Of a stretch of DNA of 45,334 bases, positions 26,583-38,306 are shown piece by piece. Under the pieces are notes generated by a model. It saw nothing but the letters and a program-made list of their open reading frames with translations. It was not told the origin of the DNA and searched no databases. The first letter of the stretch is position 1. Every line of letters starts with the position of its first letter. Position numbers and translations under genes: made by a program. Origin of the DNA: an uncultured Eubacteriaceae bacterium (GTDB lineage Bacteria > Bacillota > Clostridia > Eubacteriales > Eubacteriaceae); the NCBI GenBank assembly GCA_937872065.1, contig CALMRA010000044.1, positions 1 through 45,334 on the forward strand, given 5' to 3'.

Positions 26583-28502
26583 ATGACTTTTGATTATCAG
26601 CTGGTAAAACTAATGAATTTACTCGACGATGGAAAGTATCATACCCTGAATCAGTTAGCCGGCGAGATGCGTATCAGCGAGAAGACGCTCCGCAAGCTGA
26701 CGAAAGAGCTTGATGAGATTCTCAAAGAAAACGGAGCCTTGCTTAATAAGAAATACGGGCAGGGAATATGCCTGAAGATAGAAAACGACGAAGCCTTCGA
26801 GGGATTTATTCAAACCGATTCGAAAGATACTTTCCCTGTTATCTCTCAGCAGAGAATCAATTCTCTGGCTTATGATTTATTGGACACAGACGGTTATGTG
26901 AAAATCGACGATCTTGCGGACAGGTACTTTGTCTCGAGAAAAACGATTTCCTCAGATTTAAAAAATGTCGAAGGACTGTTTCGTCGTTATAACCTCGAAA
27001 TAGAAAGACGCCCCCATTACGGAATGAAATCGGCAGGAAGAGAGTTTGACATAAGGCTGCTGTTAAGTCACCTGATTCAGTCGGAAGATTCAGGCTTTCA
27101 GTCGAAGCTCAGGCAGCGGTTCGTCAGCTCTGAAATCGTTCGAGACTGCATTGAGCAGACCGTTTTGAAATGCGGCTACACTCTTTATGAATCAGAAATG
27201 TCGACAACGGTACTTCAGATTCAGATTATGATCGATCGCGCTGAGCACGGTCATCCGACAGCTCTTTCCGAGCTTGACAGAGGTCCGTATCTGCTGGAGG
27301 AAGAAGACATCAGGGTCGCGGAACAGACAGCGATAAAGATCCAGGAAGTATTGAACACGGAGATTTCTCGCTCAGAGATCAAGTATCTGGCAGTTCATAT
27401 GTCAGGTAAAAAGAAGATCATGGGCAGCGCCCAGTCCGGCGTCATGATCGATATGGAGATCAACAAGCTGGTCAATCAGATGCTTGAGAGTGTCGAACGG
27501 AATTTCCAGCTGGATCTTCACAGCGATTTCGACCTGCAGACAAACCTGCGCCAGCATCTGGTCCCGCTCCGAGTGCGACTCCTGTATCACCTGCATCTGA
27601 GAAATCCGATGCTGCGTGAGATCAAGGAAAATTACAGCTTCCCATACGCTGTTGCAGCCCAGGCTTCTACAGTACTGTCCGAGTACTTCAGTGTTGTGGT
27701 TGAGGAAGACGAAATAGGCTACCTGGCACTGTGCTTTGCACTTTCAATCGAAAGACAGAAGTATACCAGGAGAAAGAGCAGCATCCTTCTGGTCTGCGCA
27801 TCGGGTGTCGGAACTTCAAAATTATTCGAATACCGCTTTAAAGAAACCTTCGGCGATTACCTGGCCAGTGTGGAAACGACGGATCTTAATCAGCTCCATC
27901 ATGTGGATCTCTCCCGTTTTGACTTTATCTTCACGACTGTTCCGGTGGATCTTGATACGGTCATTCCGATCTGCCAGATTCAGTACTTCTTCGACGAACG
28001 AAATATCCGAACAGTCAGACAGCTTCTCGAAGAGAACGAGTCTGAAAGTATCAGAAAATATTTCAGACCGGATTTATTTTTTACCGAGGTCGAAGGGGAA
28101 AACAGAACGGAAGTACTGAAGAACATATGCGGACTGATCGCCCGGAATTACGACATCCCGGACGCCTTCGAGAAAAGCGTTTTAGAACGCGAAGAAATCA
28201 TGCAGACGGACCTGTGCGACGGTGTTGCTATTCCGCATCCGTACCAGCCGATGACAGAAACGACGTTTGTCGCGACAGCCATTCTGAAGAAACCTGTCCA
28301 GTGGCAGACGCATGAAGTGCAGATCGTATTTTTACTGTCGATCTCAAAAAGCAAAGAAGATTTAGCATCTTTTTATCATACCGCGCCCACCTTCATGATG
28401 GACAGGCAGCTGATGAAAGGTCTGGCTCAGGAAAAGAGCTACAGACGACTTATACAGATTATTGAAGACACTGAGAACTTAGAAAATAACACGGAGAAAT
28501 AA
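26583..28502 (+). CDS. BglG/LicR-type PRD regulator of the lac/cel PTS operon
   Basis: A 639-residue PTS-controlled transcription activator. Order of domains: HTH_11 (about 1-60), a second Mga-like HTH (about 90-150), two PTS regulation domains (roughly 170-385, with His-containing phrases such as YLAVHMSGKK and RQHLVPLRVR), an EIIB-like domain with Cys405 in LLVCASGVGTS, and a fructose-type EIIA domain with His552 in VAIPHPYQP. Phosphorylation of these sites by the PTS tells the protein whether sugar is present. ATG 26583 follows GGAAGGAGG. Two bases separate it from the EIIB gene, so it heads the operon it probably activates. Confidence 0.94.
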   Translation: MTFDYQLVKLMNLLDDGKYHTLNQLAGEMRISEKTLRKLTKELDEILKENGALLNKKYGQGICLKIENDEAFEGFIQTDSKDTFPVISQQRINSLAYDLLDTDGYVKIDDLADRYFVSRKTISSDLKNVEGLFRRYNLEIERRPHYGMKSAGREFDIRLLLSHLIQSEDSGFQSKLRQRFVSSEIVRDCIEQTVLKCGYTLYESEMSTTVLQIQIMIDRAEHGHPTALSELDRGPYLLEEEDIRVAEQTAIKIQEVLNTEISRSEIKYLAVHMSGKKKIMGSAQSGVMIDMEINKLVNQMLESVERNFQLDLHSDFDLQTNLRQHLVPLRVRLLYHLHLRNPMLREIKENYSFPYAVAAQASTVLSEYFSVVVEEDEIGYLALCFALSIERQKYTRRKSSILLVCASGVGTSKLFEYRFKETFGDYLASVETTDLNQLHHVDLSRFDFIFTTVPVDLDTVIPICQIQYFFDERNIRTVRQLLEENESESIRKYFRPDLFFTEVEGENRTEVLKNICGLIARNYDIPDAFEKSVLEREEIMQTDLCDGVAIPHPYQPMTETTFVATAILKKPVQWQTHEVQIVFLLSISKSKEDLASFYHTAPTFMMDRQLMKGLAQEKSYRRLIQIIEDTENLENNTEK

Positions 28503-28503
28503 A

Positions 28504-28824
28504 ATGAAATCATACGACGTAATGCTTTGCTGTGGAGCTGGATTTTCAAGCGGATTCCTCGCTCAGAAGGCGCGAAAGGCTGCAAAGAAGAGAAAACTGA
28601 ACCTGAACATCGAAGCGCGCAGTGAAAGCGTCATTACCGAATATCTGGATCAGATTAACATTCTGCTTATCGGTCCCCATTATAAAAGCGCTTTTGATCA
28701 TCTGAAGACCCTCTGCGAACCCCGCGGCATCAAGGTTGAAATGATTCCTGCGTCGACATACTCGAATATCGACGGTGAAGCGCTCCTCGATCAGATCGTC
28801 AGATTAACCGGTGAGGAGAACTAA
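28504..28824 (+). CDS. PTS lactose/cellobiose-type EIIB
   Basis: Cytoplasmic phosphocarrier, 106 residues, that receives phosphate from EIIA and passes it to the incoming sugar. The active cysteine is Cys10 in MLCCGAGFSSG, matching the family pattern C-x-A-G-x-S-(S/T). The rest fits the small alpha/beta EIIB fold (ILLIGPHYKSAF in the middle). The gene starts two bases after the regulator and ends one base before EIIC. Confidence 0.94.
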   Translation: MKSYDVMLCCGAGFSSGFLAQKARKAAKKRKLNLNIEARSESVITEYLDQINILLIGPHYKSAFDHLKTLCEPRGIKVEMIPASTYSNIDGEALLDQIVRLTGEEN

Positions 28825-28825
28825 G

Positions 28826-30115
28826 ATGAACAAACTGATGAACTGGCTAACTAATTCCTTCGCCCCCGGCTGTCAGAAGGTGTTTGCCAATCCGTGGATC
28901 GACTCGGTGGCAAGCACGATGAAGAAGGTCCTTCCGTTTATCCTGACCGGCTCTCTCATCTCTTTCTACAATGTATTCCGCTCCTATCTGACCTTCCTTC
29001 CTGATCTGAGCATTGTCTTTAATTTCACGTTCGGACTGCTTGCAGTCTACATCGTCTTCCTTGTGACTCATGAAGCGATGGTCAAGCTGGGACATGGGCA
29101 GTATAAGATATACGCCAGTCTGACGGCCGTCGGGCTGCTGCTGCTGTTCAGCAACGCGACTATCGATAACGAAATGTTTATGGTCGAGAATGTCCGTATC
29201 GGAGCTTCCGGTATCATGCTGGGTCTTATAACAGGCCTGCTGACGGCGCTGGTGTTCCATCTGTATGCCAAGCTTAATCTGATGAAAAACAACGATTCCA
29301 TCACTGACTTCGTCACCGAATGGATCAACAATATTATTCCGATCACCATTACCTTTATTGTCGGAATGCTCATCAGAGACGTACTTCACTTCGATCTTTA
29401 TAACGCACTTGTCTGGATCTTCAGCCCGCTTCAGTGGGGCGCGCAGACCCTGCCGGGCTTTATCCTGATATGCCTGGTACCGGCTGTTTTCTATTCGCTG
29501 GGAATTTCAAGCTGGGTATTCAATGCCGTAACGACACCGATCTTTCTCGTCGCGATCGCGGAAAATATTGCGGCCGTCGCAGGAGGCGGAGCGGCAGTCA
29601 ATATCGCCACCAGCGAAACAGTCTTCACCGCAGCGCTCATCACGATGGGCGGCGTCGGAGCTACTCTTCCGCTGAACGTTATGATGCTGCGTTCAAAGTG
29701 CAAGAAACTTAACGTAATGGGCAAGATCTGTATCGCACCTTCCATCTTCAACATCAACGAACCGCTGATGTTCGGCGCTCCGGTCGTCTTTAATCCGATG
29801 CTGATGCTGCCGATGTGGATCAATACGATTCTCGGTTCCGCTATCGTATGGCTGGCAATGCATTTCTCACTTTTGAATATCCCGTCTAAAATGATCCAGG
29901 TGGGGCAGATCCCCGCCCCCTTCTCAAGTGTCATGATCACCCAGGACTGGAGAGCCATTCCGCTGTATGTGGTTCTGTTCGCGATCTATTTCACAGTATG
30001 GCTTCCGTTCTTCAAGGTATATGAAAAAGAATGCATCATGGAAGAAGCGAATGAAGCAGCTGAAAATGAAGAATATGAAACTTCGTCCGACGCAGCCGGA
30101 ATCGCAGAAGCGTAA
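28826..30115 (+). CDS. PTS lactose/cellobiose-type EIIC permease
   Basis: A 429-residue membrane permease of the lac/cel family with about ten hydrophobic segments. Typical signatures are the N-terminal FANPWIDSVASTMKKVLPFILTGSL-like amphipathic start (seen at about 14-38), SSWVFNAVTTPIF, and the conserved substrate-region phrase INEPLMFGAPVVFNPML. A charged Glu/Ala-rich C-terminal tail follows. The ATG at 28826 has GGTGAGGAG upstream; the longer frame from 28811 is not needed. A beta-glucoside such as cellobiose is the likely substrate, judging from the GH1 gene in the operon. Confidence 0.94.
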   Translation: MNKLMNWLTNSFAPGCQKVFANPWIDSVASTMKKVLPFILTGSLISFYNVFRSYLTFLPDLSIVFNFTFGLLAVYIVFLVTHEAMVKLGHGQYKIYASLTAVGLLLLFSNATIDNEMFMVENVRIGASGIMLGLITGLLTALVFHLYAKLNLMKNNDSITDFVTEWINNIIPITITFIVGMLIRDVLHFDLYNALVWIFSPLQWGAQTLPGFILICLVPAVFYSLGISSWVFNAVTTPIFLVAIAENIAAVAGGGAAVNIATSETVFTAALITMGGVGATLPLNVMMLRSKCKKLNVMGKICIAPSIFNINEPLMFGAPVVFNPMLMLPMWINTILGSAIVWLAMHFSLLNIPSKMIQVGQIPAPFSSVMITQDWRAIPLYVVLFAIYFTVWLPFFKVYEKECIMEEANEAAENEEYETSSDAAGIAEA

Positions 30116-30147
30116 ACAGGGAAGTATAAAGTAAAGGATAAAATCAA

Positions 30148-30507
30148 ATGAATTACGATGATAAAATTACCGAAGTAGCGATGGAAATTGTGGTCACAGC
30201 CGGAGAAGCAAGAGAACAGGCGAACCAGGCGCTGGATGCAGTCTCGCAGTTTGATTTCGATAAAGCGAGAGAATATCTGGCTGAAGCGAAGGCATATATC
30301 ACGAAGGCCCATAACGCCCAGACTGAAATCATCCAGACACAGATCGCCGGAGAAGCCGAATACGAACCCAGTCTGCTGTTCAATCATGCGCAGGATACGC
30401 TGATGACCGTCATGACTGAAATAAATCTGACCGAAAAGCTGATCACGCTGTTCGAAGCTTTCAACGAAAAGATGGAAAGCTCGATTCTAATGGAAAAGGT
30501 GTGCTGA
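30148..30507 (+). CDS. PTS lactose/cellobiose-type EIIA
   Basis: A 119-residue all-helical, trimer-forming phosphocarrier. The phosphorylated residue is His80 in LLFNHAQDTLMT, and the earlier KAHNAQTEIIQ segment is also conserved. It passes phosphate from HPr to the EIIB at 28504. The TGA stop overlaps the ATG of the GH1 gene (TGATG). Confidence 0.95.
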   Translation: MNYDDKITEVAMEIVVTAGEAREQANQALDAVSQFDFDKAREYLAEAKAYITKAHNAQTEIIQTQIAGEAEYEPSLLFNHAQDTLMTVMTEINLTEKLITLFEAFNEKMESSILMEKVC

Positions 30508-31955
30508 TGCAGGAAAAAAACAGCGCATTTCCGGCCGGTTTCTTATGGGGAGCTTCTACCAGCGCTTACCAGTGCGAAGGAGCGGCAGGCGAGGACGGAA
30601 AAAAGGCTTCGCAGCAGGATATCGAAGCCGCGGCCTATGCCGAACGTACAGGCTTTGCGGATGCCCAGACTGCCAGCGATCATTATCACCGTTTCAGAGA
30701 AGATATCGCGCTGTTTAAAGATCTCGGTCTCACCTCGTACCGGTTCTCCATCGCATGGAGCAGGATCTTCCCGGACGGAACCGGCGAGGTCAATCAGAAG
30801 GGCGTCGATTTTTACAACGAGCTTATAGACTGCTGCATCGAAAATGATCTGGAGCCCATCGTAACGCTGTATCATTACGATCTTCCGATGGCCCTGGTCG
30901 ACAAGTATGACGGCTGGATCAATCGACAGGTCGTCGCCGATTTTGAAAACTATGCCCGCTTTGTGATCAGCGGATTCAAGGAAAGAGTCAAATACTGGCT
31001 TACTATCAACGAACAGAGCATTATCGTTCAGTTCTGGACGAGAAAGAATATCATCAGGGAAGAGCTGCAGGATAACGATCAGCTCCGCTTTCAGATCAAC
31101 CATCATATGAACATGGCCCACGCCATCGCCTGCAACCTGGTCCATGAGCTTGTTCCTGGAGGAAAAGTCGGACCGGCACTGGGTTATGCTCCTATCTATG
31201 CAGCCAGCTCGAAGCCGGAGGATGCTCTGGCAGCGCTTAATGCTCACGATCTCAAAAATGCTTATTATCTGGATGTGTACATGAAGGGATTCTATAATAA
31301 AGCGGCAATGACCTATCTCGAGCAGAACGGACTGGCGCCTGTTATCGAGCCGGGCGATATGGAGCTGATTGCCAGCGGAAAATCAGACTACATCGCGATC
31401 AATTATTATAACAGCGAAGCAGCGGAGTACTGTCCGCCGGATCAGCCCCGAAGCTTTGCCGGCTTTAATATGAGCGGTAAAAAAGGCGAAATGTCGGGAT
31501 ATGAAACACAGCCCGGATTTTACCGGATATGCCGCAATCCGGAGCTGGAGACGACAGACTGGGACTGGGCAATCGATCCGATCGGAATGGAATACCTGCT
31601 TCGGGATCTATACAGCCGTTACAATGTTCCGCTGATGATCACGGAGAACGGGCTGGGTTCAGTCGATGTTCTGACCGAAGATCATCAGATTCACGACACA
31701 GCCAGAATAGACTACATGAAAACCCATCTTCAGGCGATTAAAAGAGCTGTCGATCTCGGTGTTGAGGTCATCGGTTATAATCCTTGGTCCGCCATCGATC
31801 TGCTCTCCACGAGCAACGGATATCACAAGCGGTACGGCCTGATCTACGTGGACAGGACAGATACTGAATTGAAGGATCTGGCCAGATATCCCAAGGATTC
31901 ATATTATTGGTATCAAAATGTGATTGCGTCAAACGGAACGGCACTGTCAGACTGA
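30507..31955 (+). CDS. GH1 6-phospho-beta-glucosidase (TINEQ variant)
   Basis: A 482-residue cytoplasmic glycosidase that splits the phosphorylated disaccharide brought in by the adjacent PTS. Family-1 landmarks: N-terminal FLWGASTSAYQCEGA, acid/base Glu169 in YWLTINEQ and nucleophile Glu380 in ITENGLG. The acid/base motif is TINEQ rather than the common TFNE, as in one subgroup of clostridial phospho-glucosidases. ATG 30507 has AAAGG upstream at good spacing; a GTG at 30501 is too close to it. Last gene of the operon, followed by a terminator. Confidence 0.94.
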   Translation: MQEKNSAFPAGFLWGASTSAYQCEGAAGEDGKKASQQDIEAAAYAERTGFADAQTASDHYHRFREDIALFKDLGLTSYRFSIAWSRIFPDGTGEVNQKGVDFYNELIDCCIENDLEPIVTLYHYDLPMALVDKYDGWINRQVVADFENYARFVISGFKERVKYWLTINEQSIIVQFWTRKNIIREELQDNDQLRFQINHHMNMAHAIACNLVHELVPGGKVGPALGYAPIYAASSKPEDALAALNAHDLKNAYYLDVYMKGFYNKAAMTYLEQNGLAPVIEPGDMELIASGKSDYIAINYYNSEAAEYCPPDQPRSFAGFNMSGKKGEMSGYETQPGFYRICRNPELETTDWDWAIDPIGMEYLLRDLYSRYNVPLMITENGLGSVDVLTEDHQIHDTARIDYMKTHLQAIKRAVDLGVEVIGYNPWSAIDLLSTSNGYHKRYGLIYVDRTDTELKDLARYPKDSYYWYQNVIASNGTALSD

Positions 31956-32005
31956 ACAGCTGAATCGATCGAAAGAATCAGTTAAAAATAATAGATAATC
32001 TAAAG

Positions 32006-32046
32006 CCATCCCGGAAAGCTTATCGAAGTTGTGGGATGGTTTTTTA
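32006..32046 (+). terminator. Terminator of the lac/cel PTS operon
   Basis: CCATCCC (32006-32012) pairs with GGGATGG (32033-32039), loop 20 bases, then six T. Confidence 0.85.
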
Positions 32047-32054
32047 GACTTCTC

Positions 32055-32102
32055 TCCATAGAAAAAACCTATAATAAACTATTAAGTATAGGCATTTGAT
32101 AT
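32055..32102 (+). promoter_or_regulatory. Conserved regulatory element, copy 1
   Basis: A 48-bp AT-rich element running from TCCATAG through CTATAATAAACTATT and TATAGG to ATTTGATAT, 42/48 identical to copy 2 at 35576 and sharing its last 34 bp with copy 3 at 37947. It contains CTAT..ATAG half-sites like a LysR-type operator. It ends 86 bp before the EIIBCA start codon. Binding by the LysR protein at 36967 is inferred. Confidence 0.7.
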
Positions 32103-32188
32103 ATCTGTTCCGAGGCTTTATTATTAAATCAAGAAGTAACGGCGACACAGATCTGCAGATCGAAGAGTTGAATCACGGGAGAAGAAAA

Positions 32189-35510
<3,322 letters not shown>

Positions 35511-35523
35511 GTATATAAATCTC

Positions 35524-35564
35524 AGACCACCTTATGAAGCTCAATAGGGCTGAAGAGGTGGTCT
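35524..35564 (+). terminator. Hairpin after the beta-glucoside operon (weak T tract)
   Basis: AGACCACCT (35524-35532) pairs perfectly with AGGTGGTCT (35556-35564). Only TATC and a later TTTAATC follow, so termination may be inefficient and some transcription could read into the alcohol dehydrogenase. Confidence 0.6.
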
Positions 35565-35575
35565 TATCAATTTAA

Positions 35576-35623
35576 TCTATAGATAAAAGCTATAATAAAC
35601 TATTTAATATAGGTATTTGATAT
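35576..35623 (+). promoter_or_regulatory. Conserved regulatory element, copy 2
   Basis: TCTATAG, then CTATAATAAACTATT, TATAGG and ATTTGATAT in the same order and spacing as copy 1 (42/48 identical) and 32/34 identical to copy 3. It ends 81 bp before the ATT start of the alcohol dehydrogenase. GATATA/TATAAA at the 3' end may be the -10, with the CTATTTAATATAG dyad then at about -35, as in LysR-activated promoters; this is inference. Confidence 0.7.
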
Positions 35624-35704
35624 AAATACACGGAAGTTTTATGATGGAATCAGGAAATAAAAGTGGGAAACTGCTGAAAAATATAAATATAGAAGGAGAA
35701 TCAT

Positions 35705-36880
35705 ATTCTAGGAAACTTTACATACAGCAATCCGACGAGACTGCATTTCGGCGAAGATGCGCTGAACGGTCTGAACGAGGAGCTGCCGAAATACGGAAAG
35801 AACGTCATGCTCGTTTACGGCGGCGGTTCAATCAAGAAAAACGGGATTTACGATCAGGTTGTCGAGATTCTGAAGAAGAACGGAAAAAATGTCATTGAAG
35901 ACGGCGGTGTTATGCCAAATCCGACTTCCGACAAGCTGAAGGAAGGCTGCAAAATCGCGAAGGACAACGATGTCGATCTGATCCTCGCTGTCGGCGGCGG
36001 TTCCTGCTGCGACTACGCGAAGGCGGTTTCGATTTCGACTCACTGCAAAGAAGACCCGTGGGAAAAATACTGGCTGCACATGGAAGATGTGGACAACGAG
36101 ATTATCCCGGTCGGAAGCGTTCTGACGATGGTCGGAACGGGTTCTGAAATGAACGGCGGCTCCGTCATCACGAATCACGAACAGAAGCTCAAGATCGGCC
36201 ACGTTTTCGGTGACAACGTGTTCCCGAAATTCGCGGTTCTGAATCCGAAGTTCACGTATACGCTCCCTGAATACCAGATGAAGGCCGGCTTCTTCGATAT
36301 CATGTCCCATATCCTCGAACAGCATTTCTCGGGAGACGACGACAACACCAGCGACTACATCATGGAAGGTCTTCTGAGATCTCTGATCCACAGCAGCCGT
36401 ATCGCGGTGAAGGACCCGGAAAATTACGAAGCGAGAAGCAATATCATGTGGATCGCAACCTGGGCGCTCAACACCCTCGCTGCTCAGGGAAAAGCGACAG
36501 ACTGGATGGTCCATATGATCGGCCAGTCCATCGGCGCCTATACCGACGCGACTCACGGGATGACCCTTTCCGCGATCTCGATGCCCTATTACCGTTATAT
36601 CATGCAGTACGGACTTCCGAAGTTCGCCCGCTATGCTCAGACCGTCTGGGATGTGAATCCGGAAGGAAAGAGTGAGGGGCAGATTGCGAAGGAAGGCCTC
36701 AACCGTATGGAAGAATGGATGAACGAAATAGGCCTTGTTATGAATATCAAAGATCTCGGTGTGACTGAAGATATGATCGAACCCATCGCGGACGGCTCTT
36801 TTATCCTCGACGGCGGCTACAAGAAGCTGGATCACGAGGAAATTGTCGGGATCCTGAAAGACAGCATGAACCAGGCATAA
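35705..36880 (+). CDS. Iron-containing alcohol dehydrogenase (BDH/YqhD type), apparent ATT start
   Basis: A 391-residue group III alcohol dehydrogenase that probably reduces aldehydes with NAD(P)H. The frame gives LGNFTYSNPTRLHFGED, the cofactor motif GGGS (97-100) and metal ligands Asp and His in FFDIMSHILEQH plus His in MVHMIGQ and ATHGMT. In this frame no ATG, GTG or TTG occurs between the stop at 35690 and the family-typical N-terminus; AAGGAG at 35693-35698 is spaced six bases from ATT at 35705, exactly where relatives have Met. An internal ATG at 35807 would lose 34 residues of the Rossmann domain. So the start is ATT, either a rare start codon or a mutated ATG. Confidence 0.88.
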   Translation: MLGNFTYSNPTRLHFGEDALNGLNEELPKYGKNVMLVYGGGSIKKNGIYDQVVEILKKNGKNVIEDGGVMPNPTSDKLKEGCKIAKDNDVDLILAVGGGSCCDYAKAVSISTHCKEDPWEKYWLHMEDVDNEIIPVGSVLTMVGTGSEMNGGSVITNHEQKLKIGHVFGDNVFPKFAVLNPKFTYTLPEYQMKAGFFDIMSHILEQHFSGDDDNTSDYIMEGLLRSLIHSSRIAVKDPENYEARSNIMWIATWALNTLAAQGKATDWMVHMIGQSIGAYTDATHGMTLSAISMPYYRYIMQYGLPKFARYAQTVWDVNPEGKSEGQIAKEGLNRMEEWMNEIGLVMNIKDLGVTEDMIEPIADGSFILDGGYKKLDHEEIVGILKDSMNQA

Positions 36881-36910
36881 TACTCAAGCAACACTGATAC
36901 CCCCAATGAA

Positions 36911-36938
36911 AAGGAACCGATCCCCCGGTTCCTTTTTT
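36911..36938 (+). terminator. Terminator after the alcohol dehydrogenase
   Basis: AAGGAACCG and CGGTTCCTT form a 9-bp stem with a six-base loop followed by more T. A-rich sequence on the other side could let it serve the convergent LysR gene as well. Confidence 0.9.
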
Positions 36939-36966
36939 CTGGTTCGTGATATTTGATATCGGAGAT

Positions 36967-37863
36967 TTATTGTTCCGGCCGTTCTTCCTCTGCCGTTTCC
37001 CGCAGGATCTGCAGAAACAGCGAGGCGGCTTTCGTCAGCACCTGGTACTTTTTCCAGATGATATGGGTGCGCATCTCGAGAGGCGGCGAGAACGGTCTGA
37101 AGGTCAGAGTGCTGTCGCCGGTTGTATTGATGAGCTTGTCGATCCCGAGGGCGTAGCCCATGCCTTCTTCGACCATGATCGAACCGTTGTAGAGGAGCGT
37201 ATAGGTCGCGGCGATATCGAGCTTGTCTTTATCCCGGACAAGCCAGTTCTGAAGCTGTTCGCCGTCGATGGCCTGGCGGGAGACGATAAGCGGTTTATCC
37301 CACAGATCCTTCGCTTCGATAGAGTCCTGCTGCGCCAGCGAAGAATCCTTTCTCATCAGGACACCCCAGGTATCTTTGGCAGGAACAGATACGCCGTCGT
37401 ATCTGGTCATATCGATTTCGCCGAAAACGAGGCAGAAATCCGCAAGACCGCTGTCAAGCTGTTCGGTAACGGTGACCGCATCTCCGCTCATAATATGGAT
37501 TCTGATCAGTGGGTACTGTTCCTGTATCTTTTTAGCGGCTTTCGCAATAAGGCGGACCGCATCGGTTTCGCCGGCCCCGATATAGATATTGCCGGCAACA
37601 GTTTCGTCAGACTGTGTGATCTCGTCTTCTGTTTTTCTGACGAGCTCCGATATTTCTTCCGCACGTTTTCTCAGGATCATCCCTTCATCAGTAAGGGTGA
37701 TCTTCCGGTTTCCACGGATAAACAGCTGCTTGCCCAGTTCTTCTTCGAGTTCTTTAAGCTGGCGGGACAGCGTGGGCTGGGACAGGTGCAGTGATTCCGC
37801 GGCGGCGGATATATTCTGTTCTCTGGCTACTGCCAGAAAATAATTCAGTACGCGTAGTTCCAT
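36967..37863 (-). CDS. LysR-type transcriptional regulator
   Basis: A 298-residue LysR regulator. The N-terminal winged helix reads VLNYFLAVAREQNISAAA and LSQPTLSRQLKELEEELG in succession, followed by the dimer helix and a substrate-binding domain of the CysB/CynR type (GNIYIGAGETD, LDSGLADFCLVFGEID). It is transcribed away from the gene run at 38079, with an operator-like element in the 215-bp gap, and the same element stands before the alcohol dehydrogenase and the beta-glucoside operon. It is therefore the best candidate controller of all three. Its ligand is unknown. Confidence 0.95.
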   Translation of the reverse strand: MELRVLNYFLAVAREQNISAAAESLHLSQPTLSRQLKELEEELGKQLFIRGNRKITLTDEGMILRKRAEEISELVRKTEDEITQSDETVAGNIYIGAGETDAVRLIAKAAKKIQEQYPLIRIHIMSGDAVTVTEQLDSGLADFCLVFGEIDMTRYDGVSVPAKDTWGVLMRKDSSLAQQDSIEAKDLWDKPLIVSRQAIDGEQLQNWLVRDKDKLDIAATYTLLYNGSIMVEEGMGYALGIDKLINTTGDSTLTFRPFSPPLEMRTHIIWKKYQVLTKAASLFLQILRETAEEERPEQ

Positions 37864-37946
37864 TGACGGACCTCCTGCATTGAACTTATCACGCAGACGG
37901 CAGTTCTGTAAAGAATCTTTAGTCTGCCGACTGACATGCTTAAATT

Positions 37947-37980
37947 CTATAATAATCTATTTAATATAGGTATTTGCTAT
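37947..37980 (+). promoter_or_regulatory. Conserved regulatory element, copy 3
   Basis: A 34-bp element (CTATAATAATCTATT, TATAGG, ATTTGCTAT) differing from copy 2 at only two positions. It lies 84 bp upstream of the LysR start on one side and 98 bp before the 38079 gene on the other, the standard site for a LysR operator acting both ways. The upstream TC(C/T)ATAG half of copies 1 and 2 is not conserved here. Confidence 0.7.
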
Positions 37981-38078
37981 TGAGCCTTTCGCCCCTTAAG
38001 ATAGAGTTAGAACAGATAAGGCAGAAAGGACAACGGAAGCCCGTAAAAGACCTTGCAGACTTGTATTGAACAAATCAG

Positions 38079-38306
38079 ATGAAAAGAAAAAAAGACATTA
38101 TACTCAATCTCGAAGCAGCCGGCTGCCGGCCGGCGGACATCAGCTGCTTCATGAAATATTACGAGTGTTCGGATCTGAATAAAGAGACAAATCTGCTGGA
38201 CGGCCACCGCAGACAGCTTTTAGGTGATCTGCATGCGGTCCAGAAACAGATTGACTGTCTGGATTATCTCGTTTACGAACTGAAAAAGGAGAATATTAAT
38301 GAATAA
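38079..38306 (+). CDS. Small helical protein of unknown function
   Basis: A 75-residue, charged, mostly helical protein. The second half (LLDGHRRQLLGDLHAVQKQIDCLDYLVYELKKE, read in parts) has heptad-like hydrophobic spacing and resembles the C-terminal dimerisation helix of MerR-type regulators, but there is no DNA-binding domain. Three cysteines are spread along it (residues 16, 23 and 30), with one more near 60. No ribosome binding site precedes the ATG. It overlaps the DUF3737 gene by eight bases, and the AAGGAG inside its end serves that gene. First gene of the LysR-divergent operon; it might be an accessory or adaptor protein. Confidence 0.7.
   Translation: MKRKKDIILNLEAAGCRPADISCFMKYYECSDLNKETNLLDGHRRQLLGDLHAVQKQIDCLDYLVYELKKENINE

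Noticed and set aside
28684-28695. AAAAGCGCTTTT palindrome as a cre site
   Set aside because: It lies inside the EIIB coding sequence and misses three positions of the cre consensus; it is probably chance.
32103-32188. LicT/SacY-type antiterminator hairpin in the EIIBCA leader
   Set aside because: No match to the RAT consensus and no terminator overlaps it; control by the upstream conserved element is more likely.
35641-35898. 85-codon frame overlapping the alcohol dehydrogenase start
   Set aside because: From 35705 onward it is an out-of-frame reading of the dehydrogenase with an Arg-rich composition, and its ATG has no ribosome site; a leader peptide cannot be excluded but is not supported.
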